DNA of 41,126 bases from Flavobacterium sp. (GCF_013823965.1 NZ_PNNA01000035.1:1-41126), one strand, 5' to 3'. Positions 16,757-26,288 are shown, numbered from the stretch's first letter. The notes: generated by a model from the letters alone, not told the origin. Program-made: numbers and translations.

Positions 16757-18217
16757 TTACATATTTTTATTTGCCAATATTTTTGGATATTGAACACTCG
16801 TGTGAATAATCAACTCTCCAAAAAGAGTATTGGCCCACGCAAACCATTTACGGGTAAATTGAGTTGCATCATCCTTGTGAAACGATTCGTGCATAAAACC
16901 GGTATCGGCATGGGTTTTAAGCAACATACCGATACACATTTGTATTTCCTTTTCATCCACGCTGGTAATGGCTCTTAGAATAATACTCATTGGCCAAATC
17001 GTATCAGTTCCTGTGTGAGGACCGCCAACACCTTCTCCGGCTTTTCCTTTATAAAAAAATGGATTGTTTTCTGAAAGTACTACTTTTCGAGTTGTAAGAT
17101 ATAAAGGCTCATTAGGTTGAATGGCGCCCAGATAAGGTAATGACAATAAGGACGGCACATTGGCATCATCCATCATATGGAAACTTCCATAGCCATTAAC
17201 TTCAAAAGCAATAATTTTTCCAAATTTTGGATGATCGATAATTCCGTTTTCTTTCAGTCCGTTTTGAACCTGTTGTTGCAGTTCTTTGGATATGTCAACT
17301 AATGCTTCGTCCTTTATTTTTGGAGAAGAAAACATTTCGACCAAATACCCCAAAACTTCAATGGCAAACATGTTACTTGGAATCAAATACCCAAATAGTG
17401 TGCTGTCATCACTTGGACGGAATGTGGAAACAATCAATCCGCAAGGTTTCATCGGATAACCATAACCACTCAATGGCACACCATCTGTAGCCCAAGCAGT
17501 GGTACGCTGAAAACTGTAAGGTCCCTTGTCGTGCATTCGTTGTTGCTCCTTGAAAGTTTGCAAGACCAATCGCATCGATTCTTTCCAATCCTTGTCAAAC
17601 GGACTGGTGTCGCCAGTTTCTTTCCAATAACCGTATGCCAACCTGATTGGATAACACAAACTGTCTATTTCCCATTTGCGTTCGTGGATTCCTGGTTTCA
17701 TTTTGGTAATATCATCTTTCCATTCGCTCACCTGATTAAAGTCTTTGTAGAAAGCATTGGCATACGGATCCAATAAAATGCACTTGGTTTGACGGTTGAT
17801 GACTCCTTTTATTAATTCTTTTAATTTTGCATCCTCTTTGATAAAAGGAAGATAGGGCCAAATTTGGGCAGTGCTGTCCCGCAGCCACATCGCATCAATG
17901 TCGCCGGTAATCACATAGGTGTCCGGCTTTCCGTCAATGATTTCAAAATCGATTGTAGTATCTAAAGTATTGGGAAAACAGTTTTCGAATAACCAAGCCA
18001 GTTCGGGATTTGCAATTTGTTTCTTGACACGAACAATGGCGGCTTCAATTGCTTTACTGGTAAATTTTCTTTCAGCCAATGGCGGACGTTTCGATACGAA
18101 TTCTTTCATTGGAAAATTAAAACCATCAGACTGAAAGCCAAAAGCTTCGGAATGAATTGCCAACAATCCAGCCGAAAAAATTGCAGAGTTTTTAATAAAT
18201 TTTCTACGTGTTTGCAT
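16757..18217 (-). CDS. GH125 exo-alpha-1,6-mannosidase
   Basis: 486-aa glycosidase of family GH125, which removes non-reducing alpha-1,6-linked mannose, as in N-glycan cores. The N-terminus (TRRKFIKNSAIFSAGLLAI) is a twin-arginine signal. The family signature AMWLRDSTAQIWPYLPF is near residues 109-124, followed by GTDTIWPMSIILRA and a C-terminal WFAWANTLFGELI. Length is normal. The start ATG is 24 bases downstream of the GH92 stop, so it is translated from the same operon. With GH92 (alpha-1,2), GH2 (beta-1,4) and GH20 it gives a set for stepwise mannose and GlcNAc removal from N-glycans. Confidence 0.92.
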   Translation of the reverse strand: MQTRRKFIKNSAIFSAGLLAIHSEAFGFQSDGFNFPMKEFVSKRPPLAERKFTSKAIEAAIVRVKKQIANPELAWLFENCFPNTLDTTIDFEIIDGKPDTYVITGDIDAMWLRDSTAQIWPYLPFIKEDAKLKELIKGVINRQTKCILLDPYANAFYKDFNQVSEWKDDITKMKPGIHERKWEIDSLCYPIRLAYGYWKETGDTSPFDKDWKESMRLVLQTFKEQQRMHDKGPYSFQRTTAWATDGVPLSGYGYPMKPCGLIVSTFRPSDDSTLFGYLIPSNMFAIEVLGYLVEMFSSPKIKDEALVDISKELQQQVQNGLKENGIIDHPKFGKIIAFEVNGYGSFHMMDDANVPSLLSLPYLGAIQPNEPLYLTTRKVVLSENNPFFYKGKAGEGVGGPHTGTDTIWPMSIILRAITSVDEKEIQMCIGMLLKTHADTGFMHESFHKDDATQFTRKWFAWANTLFGELIIHTSVQYPKILANKNM

Positions 18218-18241
18218 GATATTTTTATGTCTAATTAAGAC

Positions 18242-20518
18242 CTACAATGGCCTGTCTCCTTTTTTGACTCCCCAGGTCGCTGAAGACGAACTTCCCATAT
18301 ACAATTTCAATTCTCCACCTTTTGCAATCATGTCGTGAGTGATATAGGATTTTGTGTATGGTTTTCCATTGTATTCCGCTTTTTGAATGTAAATGTTCGT
18401 AGCGCTGTTATTGATTGCCGTCAATTGGAATGAAATTCCTTCTTTATAATTTATAACAGCATTATTCACTAATGGACTTCCCAAAACATAAATTCCATTG
18501 GCAGGATTAACGGAATAAAAACCCATGGCCGAAAAAATATACCAAGCCGACATTTGCCCCAAATCTTCGTTGCCGCATAATCCATCCGGTTTGGTTGTGT
18601 AGAATTTATCGGCAATCTCGCGGATGAGTTTTGCCGTTTTCCAAGGTTGTCCCACATAAGAAAACAAATAAGGAATGTGGTGTCCCGGCTCATTGCCTTG
18701 GGCATATTGCCCAATCAAACCGCTAATGTCCGGGGAAGCATCAGCACCGACAACGCCATCTTTTATGACAAACAGGGTATCGAGTTTTTTCGAAAATTTT
18801 TCATCCCCGCCAAACAAATCAATTAATCCATAAGGATCTTGCGGCACCAGCCAAGTGTATTGCCAGGCATTACCTTCTACATAATCGTCTTTACGGTGTT
18901 CCGATGAAAGCGGATTGAATGGTTCGTGCCATTGTCCGTTTTTCATTTTGCCTCGCATGAAAGTCGTTTCTTTATCAAAATACAATTTATACAAATTGGC
19001 TCTTTTTGAAAAATAATAATAATCCTCCATCTTGTTCAAATCCTTTGCCATTTGGGCAATACACCAATCATCAATGGCATATTCGAGCGCATTGGCAACC
19101 GTTTCGGTCAGTGAATCGGCAGGAATGTACTGCAGTTTTTGTACATAATCCATTCCGTCACGGGTTTGCATGGCAGTTTTTTTGAGGGCTTCATAAGCAA
19201 GAGCCGTGTCATAATCCCTGTATCCTTTAAAATAAGCATCCACAATCACGGGAATGGAATGATTGCCGTTCATGCAATTGGTTTCATTCCCCATCAGATG
19301 CCAAACGGGTAATCTTCCTTGTTGTTGGTAAATTGCCAAAAAGGATTTTATAATATCGTTAATTTTATCGGATTGAGTTATGGTGTACAAAGGATGCAAT
19401 GCGCGATAAGTATCCCATAAAGAGAAGGTGGTATAATTAGTAAATCCAACTTTTTGATACACTTTTTTGTCCGTTCCCCTGTAATCGCCATTGGCATCAT
19501 TAAAAATAGAAGGTGCAAACATCGTGTGATACAAAGCGGTGTAAAACACTTTTTTGGTTTTGTCGTCTGCTGTTATCTGAATTTTGTTCAATTTGTTGTT
19601 CCATTTCAAATCGGCTTGCTTCACCGTTTTATCGAAGTCCCAATGCGGGATTTCAGCTTTGATATTGGCGGAAGCATTTTCGCAACTTATTGGCGAAAGA
19701 CCCACTTTCACAAGAACTACATTTTCTTTTTTTGATTTAAAATCGATGACTGCCTTCATCCGAATGCCTTTGCCTTCGGTTTCATTTATCAAAACCTCAT
19801 CGTCGTATAATGAAATATTTTCAATGGATTCCGAGAATTCCATCGCAAAATACACTCGTTGATCGTCAGCCCAGCCTTTCGAATAGCGATAGCCCATAAT
19901 AGTGTTTTTGGCTGTTTTTTTGATGTACGTTTCCATTGGTTTGTCCCATCCAACACCATCGGTCAAATCAAGTAAAATGTGGGAATCTTCCGCTGAATTA
20001 AAAGTGTATTTATGAAAACCGACCCTTTCACTTGCGGTCAATTCTGCTTTCACGTTATATCGATCAAGCAATACGCTGTAAAAACCAGGTTTAACCACCT
20101 CGTTATTATGAGAAAAAAGAGAACCGTAACCGTTTTTCAAATCTTCTTTTGTCATTTTTTTGAGCGATACTTTCCCTGTTATCGGCAGTAAAAGAATGTC
20201 ATTCAAATCACCAATTCCTGTGCCACTCAAATGGGTGTGCGTAAATCCTAAAATAGTATTGCTGGCGTAATTATATCCACTGCACCAATCCCAACCTTCG
20301 GCAATATTGGTTGGCCCCAATTGAACTGCTCCAAAAGGCACATTGGCACCCACAAAAACATGACCATGACCGGCTGATCCAATGATAGGATCAACATATT
20401 GGGTGTAATTTGAATTGGTTTTGGTTTTGCTTTTTACTTGCGAAACCACGGACAAAGTGCACAATACGCTAAATGCGAAAATTCCAAAGAAAGCTGTTTT
20501 GCTCTTTTTTACAATCAT
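18242..20518 (-). CDS. GH92 alpha-mannosidase
   Basis: 758-aa secreted, calcium-dependent exo-alpha-mannosidase of family GH92. A signal peptide covers about residues 1-28. The N-terminal beta-sandwich starts YVDPIIGSAGHGHVFVGA and includes FTHTHLSGTGIGD. The catalytic domain has the likely acid in GNEPGHH (Glu610), the likely base in GNEDLGQMSAW (Asp652), and GFYSVNPANGIYVLGSP. Most family members of this kind cleave alpha-1,2-mannose of high-mannose N-glycans; linkage cannot be fixed by eye. The segment WHLMGNETNCMNGNHS departs slightly from the commoner GYHS form. It starts 45 bases after the GH2 gene stop in the same operon. Confidence 0.92.
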   Translation of the reverse strand: MIVKKSKTAFFGIFAFSVLCTLSVVSQVKSKTKTNSNYTQYVDPIIGSAGHGHVFVGANVPFGAVQLGPTNIAEGWDWCSGYNYASNTILGFTHTHLSGTGIGDLNDILLLPITGKVSLKKMTKEDLKNGYGSLFSHNNEVVKPGFYSVLLDRYNVKAELTASERVGFHKYTFNSAEDSHILLDLTDGVGWDKPMETYIKKTAKNTIMGYRYSKGWADDQRVYFAMEFSESIENISLYDDEVLINETEGKGIRMKAVIDFKSKKENVVLVKVGLSPISCENASANIKAEIPHWDFDKTVKQADLKWNNKLNKIQITADDKTKKVFYTALYHTMFAPSIFNDANGDYRGTDKKVYQKVGFTNYTTFSLWDTYRALHPLYTITQSDKINDIIKSFLAIYQQQGRLPVWHLMGNETNCMNGNHSIPVIVDAYFKGYRDYDTALAYEALKKTAMQTRDGMDYVQKLQYIPADSLTETVANALEYAIDDWCIAQMAKDLNKMEDYYYFSKRANLYKLYFDKETTFMRGKMKNGQWHEPFNPLSSEHRKDDYVEGNAWQYTWLVPQDPYGLIDLFGGDEKFSKKLDTLFVIKDGVVGADASPDISGLIGQYAQGNEPGHHIPYLFSYVGQPWKTAKLIREIADKFYTTKPDGLCGNEDLGQMSAWYIFSAMGFYSVNPANGIYVLGSPLVNNAVINYKEGISFQLTAINNSATNIYIQKAEYNGKPYTKSYITHDMIAKGGELKLYMGSSSSATWGVKKGDRPL

Positions 20519-20563
20519 TTTTTACTTGATATTAACTAATTTAAAACACTGGTCTTTATTGTT

Positions 20564-22555
20564 TTACTTGTACTTATTAACTACATCATACAACGACATA
20601 ACGTTGATAACAGGCTTGTTTATTTTACCTTCAAATGAAATTCTTGTTTCTTTTCCTGCCATCAAATCTATATAATTATCACTTAATTTCCCTATGTAAC
20701 CCTTAATTTCTACATACACGTATTTGGCTGGTTTTCGGGCTTTAATAATAATTTCATTCCCTTTTATTTTCCAACTGATTTCAGGATTTTCTAATTTTAA
20801 ATCTTTGGGCCTCACTAAATCGATTTGTGGAATAATATCATCGCGATAAGCTTCTCGAATAGCGTACCACGATGCTTTGGGCTGTCGATTATAATAATCC
20901 GTGACACTCCAACTGGCCACTGGCCAACAGTCGTTGAGTTGCCAGACCAATGTTCCCATATTATAAGGTGCCTTGGAACGGTGAATCCAAATACTGTTTT
21001 TAATAGAATAATATTGCAGACACTGGGTGAGATAAGTATACTCTTTAACGCTCATCTTTGCTATTTTCGTCGAATCGATGAAGTATCGGTTTAAATAAGA
21101 ATTTAATTTTTCGAAACCACTTCCTGCCTTTTGATGAGCTTTCAACACATCGGAAAACAAATAACGATCTTCCGGCAAAGTAAATTTTTCTATCGATGCA
21201 TAATTGGGCATCGCTTGCATTCCATATTCACTGACAAATCGGCCTGTTTTATCTTTTACAGATTCAATATCTGCTAATCCCCACCACAATCCCCAGTAAT
21301 GGCTGTCTCCTTCTTTATAACTTTTATCCCTTCCCCAACCAAACAATGGCGAGCTGCTGATGTAGGGACGATGTGAATCAACTTCCTTTACCCATCTTGG
21401 AATGCTGTCTTGAAACAACCGAACGTAATCTTTCCATAAACGAGTGGAATCCTGCTTTGACATCTTCATCGACTTTTGCCATCCCCAATTTTTGAAAGCC
21501 TCATCGATTTCATTATTTCCACACCATAAAACAATACTTGGATGATGACGCAAACGCTTTACCTGATACTTCACTTCCTCTCTCACATTTTCAAAAAACG
21601 CTTTGTCACCTGGAACCATCGCTCCTGCAAACATAAAATCCTGCCAAACGTTGATGCCGTATTTGTCGCATAAATCATAGAAATAATCGTCTTCGTAAAT
21701 TCCACCGCCCCAAACACGCAGCATGTTCATATTGGCATCCTTGGCCATTTTGATGATTTTTTCGTACTCTTTTTTGGTTACACGCGAAAGAAATGCATCC
21801 GATGGGATATAATTGGCGCCTTTCATGTAAACGGGTTTGCCGTCAATTTTAAAATAAAACGATTTACCCAAACTGTCTGGCTGTTGCACCAACTCTATTT
21901 TCCGCGACGGGACGTAGTCTTTCTCGGGAGTTTTTTTGTCATAAGTCTCCAATCGCACTTCTTTCCAAATGCCGCAAGTCGTAAATTTAGGCCCCCAATC
22001 CCAACCAAAATGATATTGAGCTTTACGAACATACGCTCGGGGATTGTCCGGGATTACAAACGGCAAATCTTTTTTTGCCAACGAATCGACAACATTTTGT
22101 GCCGATTGAAACACGACTATTAAAGTATTGGCTCCTGGTTTTATAACTGTTTTTACGTTTACGCGCCATTGACGAAACATGTTATCGGCTTTTAAAACCA
22201 ATACATCATTTAGGTAAACATTGGCATAAGTATCCAGACCGTCAAAAACTAATGCTGCATATTTTTGTTTTAGGTTGGAAGGAGTTACCGAAAATGAAGT
22301 TTTATACTCCCAATCCTTTTTTTCAATCCATTGTAATTTCTTCTCATTGTCGCGGTAAAATGGATCCGGAATCAATTTGTTGTTTAACAAATCGGTATGT
22401 ACTTCGCCGGGCACAGTGGCGACATTCCATTTTGTGGTTCCTACTTGACGAAATTGCCAATCTTTTAGAACTGCATTGTTTTGGGCGTTACTTTCTAAAG
22501 TCAGATTTGCCAAGACAATGATAATAAACCAAAACAAGCTATTTCTATATTCCAT
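20564..22555 (-). CDS. GH2 beta-mannosidase lacking its internal Ig-like domain
   Basis: 663-aa secreted GH2 enzyme for the Man-beta-1,4-GlcNAc bond of N-glycan cores. A signal peptide covers about residues 1-25. The N-terminal jelly-roll (about 26-205) ends GIWKEVRLETYD. The TIM barrel has the acid/base Glu349 in GNNE and the nucleophile Glu443 in SEYGMQ. The C-terminus is a beta-sandwich. Related beta-mannosidases have an Ig-like domain of about 100 residues between the jelly-roll and the RKIELV lead-in to the barrel. Here only about 12 residues (206-218) separate them, next to an A7 run in the DNA. Both catalytic residues remain, 94 apart as usual, but about 110 positions earlier than in Bacteroides BtMan2A (Glu462/Glu555 from memory). 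ATG at 22555 is preferred over the TTG at 22600. Confidence 0.85.
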   Translation of the reverse strand: MEYRNSLFWFIIIVLANLTLESNAQNNAVLKDWQFRQVGTTKWNVATVPGEVHTDLLNNKLIPDPFYRDNEKKLQWIEKKDWEYKTSFSVTPSNLKQKYAALVFDGLDTYANVYLNDVLVLKADNMFRQWRVNVKTVIKPGANTLIVVFQSAQNVVDSLAKKDLPFVIPDNPRAYVRKAQYHFGWDWGPKFTTCGIWKEVRLETYDKKTPEKDYVPSRKIELVQQPDSLGKSFYFKIDGKPVYMKGANYIPSDAFLSRVTKKEYEKIIKMAKDANMNMLRVWGGGIYEDDYFYDLCDKYGINVWQDFMFAGAMVPGDKAFFENVREEVKYQVKRLRHHPSIVLWCGNNEIDEAFKNWGWQKSMKMSKQDSTRLWKDYVRLFQDSIPRWVKEVDSHRPYISSSPLFGWGRDKSYKEGDSHYWGLWWGLADIESVKDKTGRFVSEYGMQAMPNYASIEKFTLPEDRYLFSDVLKAHQKAGSGFEKLNSYLNRYFIDSTKIAKMSVKEYTYLTQCLQYYSIKNSIWIHRSKAPYNMGTLVWQLNDCWPVASWSVTDYYNRQPKASWYAIREAYRDDIIPQIDLVRPKDLKLENPEISWKIKGNEIIIKARKPAKYVYVEIKGYIGKLSDNYIDLMAGKETRISFEGKINKPVINVMSLYDVVNKYK

Positions 22556-22623
22556 TTTTTTTAATATATTAAACGTTTGCCAATAAAAAAGGTAACCCAA
22601 ATTGGACTGCTTTTTTTAAAACA

Positions 22624-24261
22624 TTATTCCGTTTCTTTAAAATAATTAGCGCCCCACATACTGTATCTTTTCTTCATGGTTTCAATTTTTGTTTGAAAAT
22701 CAGGCCAGTTTTTGTTTTCTTTTGGAGACCACAAGACTTCACTCAAAGCACTCAAACGCGGAAATATCATATATTCCACTTTGGCTGGATTAGGCATATA
22801 TTCTGTCCAAACGTTTCCTTGGGCACCCAGAACATACTTTGACTGTTCTTCATTTAGCTCTTTTGGAATAGGCTCATAACCATAAATTTTTTCTAAGTTG
22901 GTAAAACCACCAATGGTAACTTCTTTTTCATTTTTTGTTTGAGAATGATCCAAATAAACGTGGCTTCCCGGTGTCATAATTACCTGATGGTTTTCTTTGG
23001 CAGCTGCTATACCTCCAGCTTCACCTCTCCAACTCATCACTATTGCATTTGGGGCAAGGCCTCCTTCAAGTATTTCGTCCCAACCAATTAATGTTCTACC
23101 ATTTTTATTAATGTATTTTTCCATGCGTTGGATAAAATAGCTTTGAAGTTCGTGTTCATCTTTCAAACCTTTTTCTTTAATCAGCTGTTGACAAAATTCG
23201 CTTCTTTTCCAGGCGTCCTTGGGAGATTCGTCTCCTCCTACGTGAATATATTTTGACGGAAATAAAGCCATTACCTCATCAAGAACATCCTCCAAAAATT
23301 TAAAAGTATATTCCGTTGGAGCATAAACATCAGTAAAAACACCCCATGTTTCCTGAACCAGTTTTACCCTACCACTAGCCAATTCTTGTTTGCTTTTCTC
23401 GGAAATCATATTATCAGGAATAGTTGTTTTTTCGTTTGGGAAACAACTCAACATAGGATAAGCGGCAATTGCAGCACTACTATGACCCGGCATTTCAATT
23501 TCTGGAATTACAGTAATAAATCTATCCGAAGCGTATTTAACAATTTCTTTTACTTCTTCTTGCGTGTAAAAACCAGTTTCAGGTGTATTATCACTTCCTC
23601 TTCCTGGATATCTACCTATTATAGAACCGTTTCTGATGGAGCCAACTTCAGTAAGCTTAGGGTATTTTTTTATTTCGATTCTCCAGCCTTGATCTTCAGT
23701 CAAATGCCAATGGAAATAATTCATTTTGTGCAAAGCCAAATAGTCAATGTATTTTTTGACAAATGAAACCGGGAAAAAGTGGCGCCCGACATCCAGCATT
23801 GATCCTCTATAAGCAAAACGAGGTTCATCTTTAACGTCTACCAATGCAATTTTTAAATTATTGCTTTTTTCCAAAGGAAGCAATTGAATCAGGGTTTGCA
23901 TTCCGTAGAAAGTGCCAGTAGGAGAATTTCCTTCAATTACTATCCTTTTATTGTCTGATTTTAAGCTATAGCCGTCACCTTTAACTCCACCAATATTATT
24001 GAAACTTTTGAACTCAATGCTGTTTTTGCCGGTTTTATTCACTATTGGCAATTCAAAACCATAGTAATCTGCCAGATATTTGTTCAAGAAAGTGGCTGTA
24101 GCCTTGTCATCCTTGTTGACAACTACCAATTTTGTTTGTGGATTAATGACAAAATTTCCTGTTTTTTTAATAACCTGCACTGGTTGAGGAATGATTTTTA
24201 TTTCCTGTGCAAACGCAAATGCGCCACATAAAAGAAAAGTAAGGATGAATGATCTAATCAT
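22624..24261 (-). CDS. GH20 beta-N-acetylhexosaminidase
   Basis: 545-aa secreted exo-beta-N-acetylhexosaminidase. Signal peptide about residues 1-18 (LTFLLCGAFAFA). An N-terminal GH20b-type domain (about 20-145) is followed by the TIM barrel. The barrel includes RGSMLDVGRHFF, HWHLTEDQGWRIEIKKYP, EIEMPGH, the catalytic pair Asp344-Glu345 in HVGGDES, and SWRGE. It works by substrate assistance from the 2-acetamido group and removes terminal GlcNAc or GalNAc. It is first in the minus-strand operon GH20-GH2-GH92-GH125, with the operator-linked promoter at 24495-24560. Linkage preference is not deducible here. Confidence 0.93.
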   Translation of the reverse strand: MIRSFILTFLLCGAFAFAQEIKIIPQPVQVIKKTGNFVINPQTKLVVVNKDDKATATFLNKYLADYYGFELPIVNKTGKNSIEFKSFNNIGGVKGDGYSLKSDNKRIVIEGNSPTGTFYGMQTLIQLLPLEKSNNLKIALVDVKDEPRFAYRGSMLDVGRHFFPVSFVKKYIDYLALHKMNYFHWHLTEDQGWRIEIKKYPKLTEVGSIRNGSIIGRYPGRGSDNTPETGFYTQEEVKEIVKYASDRFITVIPEIEMPGHSSAAIAAYPMLSCFPNEKTTIPDNMISEKSKQELASGRVKLVQETWGVFTDVYAPTEYTFKFLEDVLDEVMALFPSKYIHVGGDESPKDAWKRSEFCQQLIKEKGLKDEHELQSYFIQRMEKYINKNGRTLIGWDEILEGGLAPNAIVMSWRGEAGGIAAAKENHQVIMTPGSHVYLDHSQTKNEKEVTIGGFTNLEKIYGYEPIPKELNEEQSKYVLGAQGNVWTEYMPNPAKVEYMIFPRLSALSEVLWSPKENKNWPDFQTKIETMKKRYSMWGANYFKETE

Positions 24262-24494
24262 AATTTACGTTTTAATTAATTATTTATTTGCTATTTTACT
24301 CTATTTTCATTTTTTATTGTAAACTTCTCTAAGTGTATAAATCGTCTCTCCCTAGATTTTATTTATTTTTTGTTGCTTGAAAAATGCTTTCGATTTTTAA
24401 ATTATAGTCTATTTTTAGATCCTAAAATTCCTTAAAAAGTACTTAAAACGTTTTTATTAAGCTTTTTAAATATTTTTAATAATGTTAGACCGCG

Positions 24495-24577
24495 TGAAAT
24501 TATAGATTTATTTTATTTAAAACAAGAAAACAAAACAAATATTGTGTTCGAACACAATATAGATATACTTGAACATA
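24495..24577 (-). promoter_or_regulatory. perfect palindromic operator plus promoter for the GH20-GH125 operon
   Basis: A 22-base perfect palindrome at 24539-24560 (core TGTGTTCGAACACA) is followed on the minus strand by TTG (24525-24523), exactly 20 bases, and TAATTTCA (24502-24495). A degraded copy TATACTTGAACATA lies at 24564-24577, about 21 bases further upstream. The layout is the same as at the promoters near 3.1, 3.5 and 8.7 kb. The leader to the GH20 start is about 230 bases. The rest of the 752-base gap (24262-25013) is AT-rich. It holds a possible -7 element TAAGTTTG at 24971-24978 for the ROK gene, without a clear -33 partner. Confidence 0.75.
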
Positions 24578-25013
24578 AAATGATTTTTTTTCTTCCACTT
24601 AAGTTTTCAACCAGAAAAAACTTCGCTAGATTTTATAATCAAAAGAGAATTTAGTCAACGAATAACATTCTTTTATTATAAATTAAAATAAATCTCAATG
24701 TATCTACTTAATGTCTTTATATGAAACTAATTAGCTTTGAGTCTTTTAATTCTAATTAATGCAAATCATCAGTTTAATTATAATTTATAAAACCCTAAAT
24801 GAATTATAAAGTATTAAAATAAACATCAAACCAAATTCTTTAATTACTGATTTTATTTTCTATTACATAAATTCAAAATAAACGCAACTTCCATAATGAT
24901 GATTACAGTAAATAAGCTACTATTGAATAATGATAATAAGATTTAAATCACGGAGTTAAAAAAAATATAGTAAGTTTGTAATTGAAAAATTAAATTTTTT
25001 TAAAAAGTAAACG

Positions 25014-26246
25014 ATGAGTTTAAAAGATTTATTAGACATAAGTAAAGACAAAAGCCTTTCTGGTCAAAAGTGGCATATGCTAAGACAAGCAATCGTAAAA
25101 CGTTTATTATCTGCAGGTAATGCCACGATAGCGGAATTAAGTTCTGAACTACAATCTAGTATACCAACGGTAACTAAAGCCGTTAACGAATTATTGTCAG
25201 AAAGTTATGTAGTAGATTTAGGCAAAATTACCAATAGCAGTGGAAGACGTCCTTCTTTATTCAGCATCAATCCCACTTGTTCTTACTTTTTAGGAGTTGA
25301 AGTTGGTATTGCCAATATATCCATAGGATTACAAAATATTAAAAATGAGCTTGTAAGTATTGAATTGGGCACCTCATTTGTTTTAGAAAACACCCAAGAA
25401 TCGCTATTGCAATTTTGTAACTTAATTAACTCATTTGTAGAAGACAGCTCCGTAGAAAAAAAGATGATCGTGGGAGCATGCATCAATTTTTCAGGTCGAA
25501 TAAATTCGATGGAGGGATTTAGCTATAATTATTTCTTTAGCGAAAATAGACCTTTAACAGAAATCATTTCAGAGCAATTAGATTTACCCGTTCATTTAGA
25601 AAATGACACTAGAGCCATGGCTTTTGGTGAATATTCTGAAGGAGTAGTCGATGACGAACAGAATATAATCTTTCTTAATTATAGTTGGGGTGTTGCCATA
25701 GGAATGATAACTGACGGAAAACTTTACTACGGAAAATCAGGATATTCAGGAGAATTCGGTCACAGCACCATCTTTGATAACGGATTTATGTGTCAATGTG
25801 GTAAACTGGGATGTCTGGAAACTGAAATTTCAGGCTGGTCTCTAGTAAATCAGTTTAAAGCCGCCATAAAGGAAGGCAAACAATCAAAAATAGTTCTTGA
25901 TGATAATGCTTTAGCATTACAACATCATGCCATTATTGCCGGTGCCTTGAATTTGGAAGATACTTTATGTGTTGATTTGGTAACCAAGCAAAGTGAGAAA
26001 ATGGGACGCTATTTATCTATTCTACTCAATATCTTTAATCCAGATTTATTGGTCATTGGTGGTGATTTTGCCCAATTAGGCGACTATACTCTTTTGCCAA
26101 TTCAATCCGCATTAAAAAAATATTCATTAGGTTTGGTTAACCGAGACATGAAACTTAAAAAATCAACTTTAGGCCGTCGTGCCGGAGTTATTGGGGCTTG
26201 TTGCGTCATAAAAGAAAAAATGTTGTCTCCATTGATTAATAACTAA
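25014..26246 (+). CDS. ROK-family transcriptional regulator
   Basis: 410-aa NagC/Mlc-type regulator. A winged helix-turn-helix lies at about residues 18-75 (IAELSSELQSSIPTVTKAVNELL) before a ROK domain. The zinc site C260-x-C262-x4-C267 (CQCGKLGC) after GEFGHS is intact, and NDTRAMAFGE is present. The kinase ATP-binding DxGxT motif is replaced by VEVGIAN, so this is a sensor and not a sugar kinase. It lies 334 bases upstream of nanA on the same strand and is the natural candidate to control the sialic-acid operon, responding to an amino sugar such as ManNAc or GlcNAc (inference). Start ATG chosen by the N-terminal domain. Confidence 0.9.
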   Translation: MSLKDLLDISKDKSLSGQKWHMLRQAIVKRLLSAGNATIAELSSELQSSIPTVTKAVNELLSESYVVDLGKITNSSGRRPSLFSINPTCSYFLGVEVGIANISIGLQNIKNELVSIELGTSFVLENTQESLLQFCNLINSFVEDSSVEKKMIVGACINFSGRINSMEGFSYNYFFSENRPLTEIISEQLDLPVHLENDTRAMAFGEYSEGVVDDEQNIIFLNYSWGVAIGMITDGKLYYGKSGYSGEFGHSTIFDNGFMCQCGKLGCLETEISGWSLVNQFKAAIKEGKQSKIVLDDNALALQHHAIIAGALNLEDTLCVDLVTKQSEKMGRYLSILLNIFNPDLLVIGGDFAQLGDYTLLPIQSALKKYSLGLVNRDMKLKKSTLGRRAGVIGACCVIKEKMLSPLINN

Positions 26247-26288
26247 ACTAACTTTTTAATTTTAGTTATTAAAATAATTTAATAACTA
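26236..26288 (+). terminator. three-arm AT-rich hairpin region after the ROK gene
   Basis: Three related arms follow or overlap the ROK stop: TTAATAACTAAA (26236-26247), TTTAGTTATTAA (26261-26272) and TTTAATAACTA (26278-26288). The middle arm can pair perfectly with either the first (12 bp) or the third (11 bp, loop ATAA). The stems are AT-only except one pair, so termination would be weak. Confidence 0.4.

Noticed and set aside
16559..16978. A 139-codon plus-strand frame over the cutC-GH125 gap
   Set aside because: It is the complement of the sulfatase remnant and the GH125 3' end; its peptide has no family pattern, whereas the minus strand does.
25014..26246. ROK protein as ManNAc or GlcNAc kinase filling the gap in the nan pathway
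   Set aside because: It has an N-terminal winged HTH and lacks the DxGxT ATP-binding motif, so it is a regulator.
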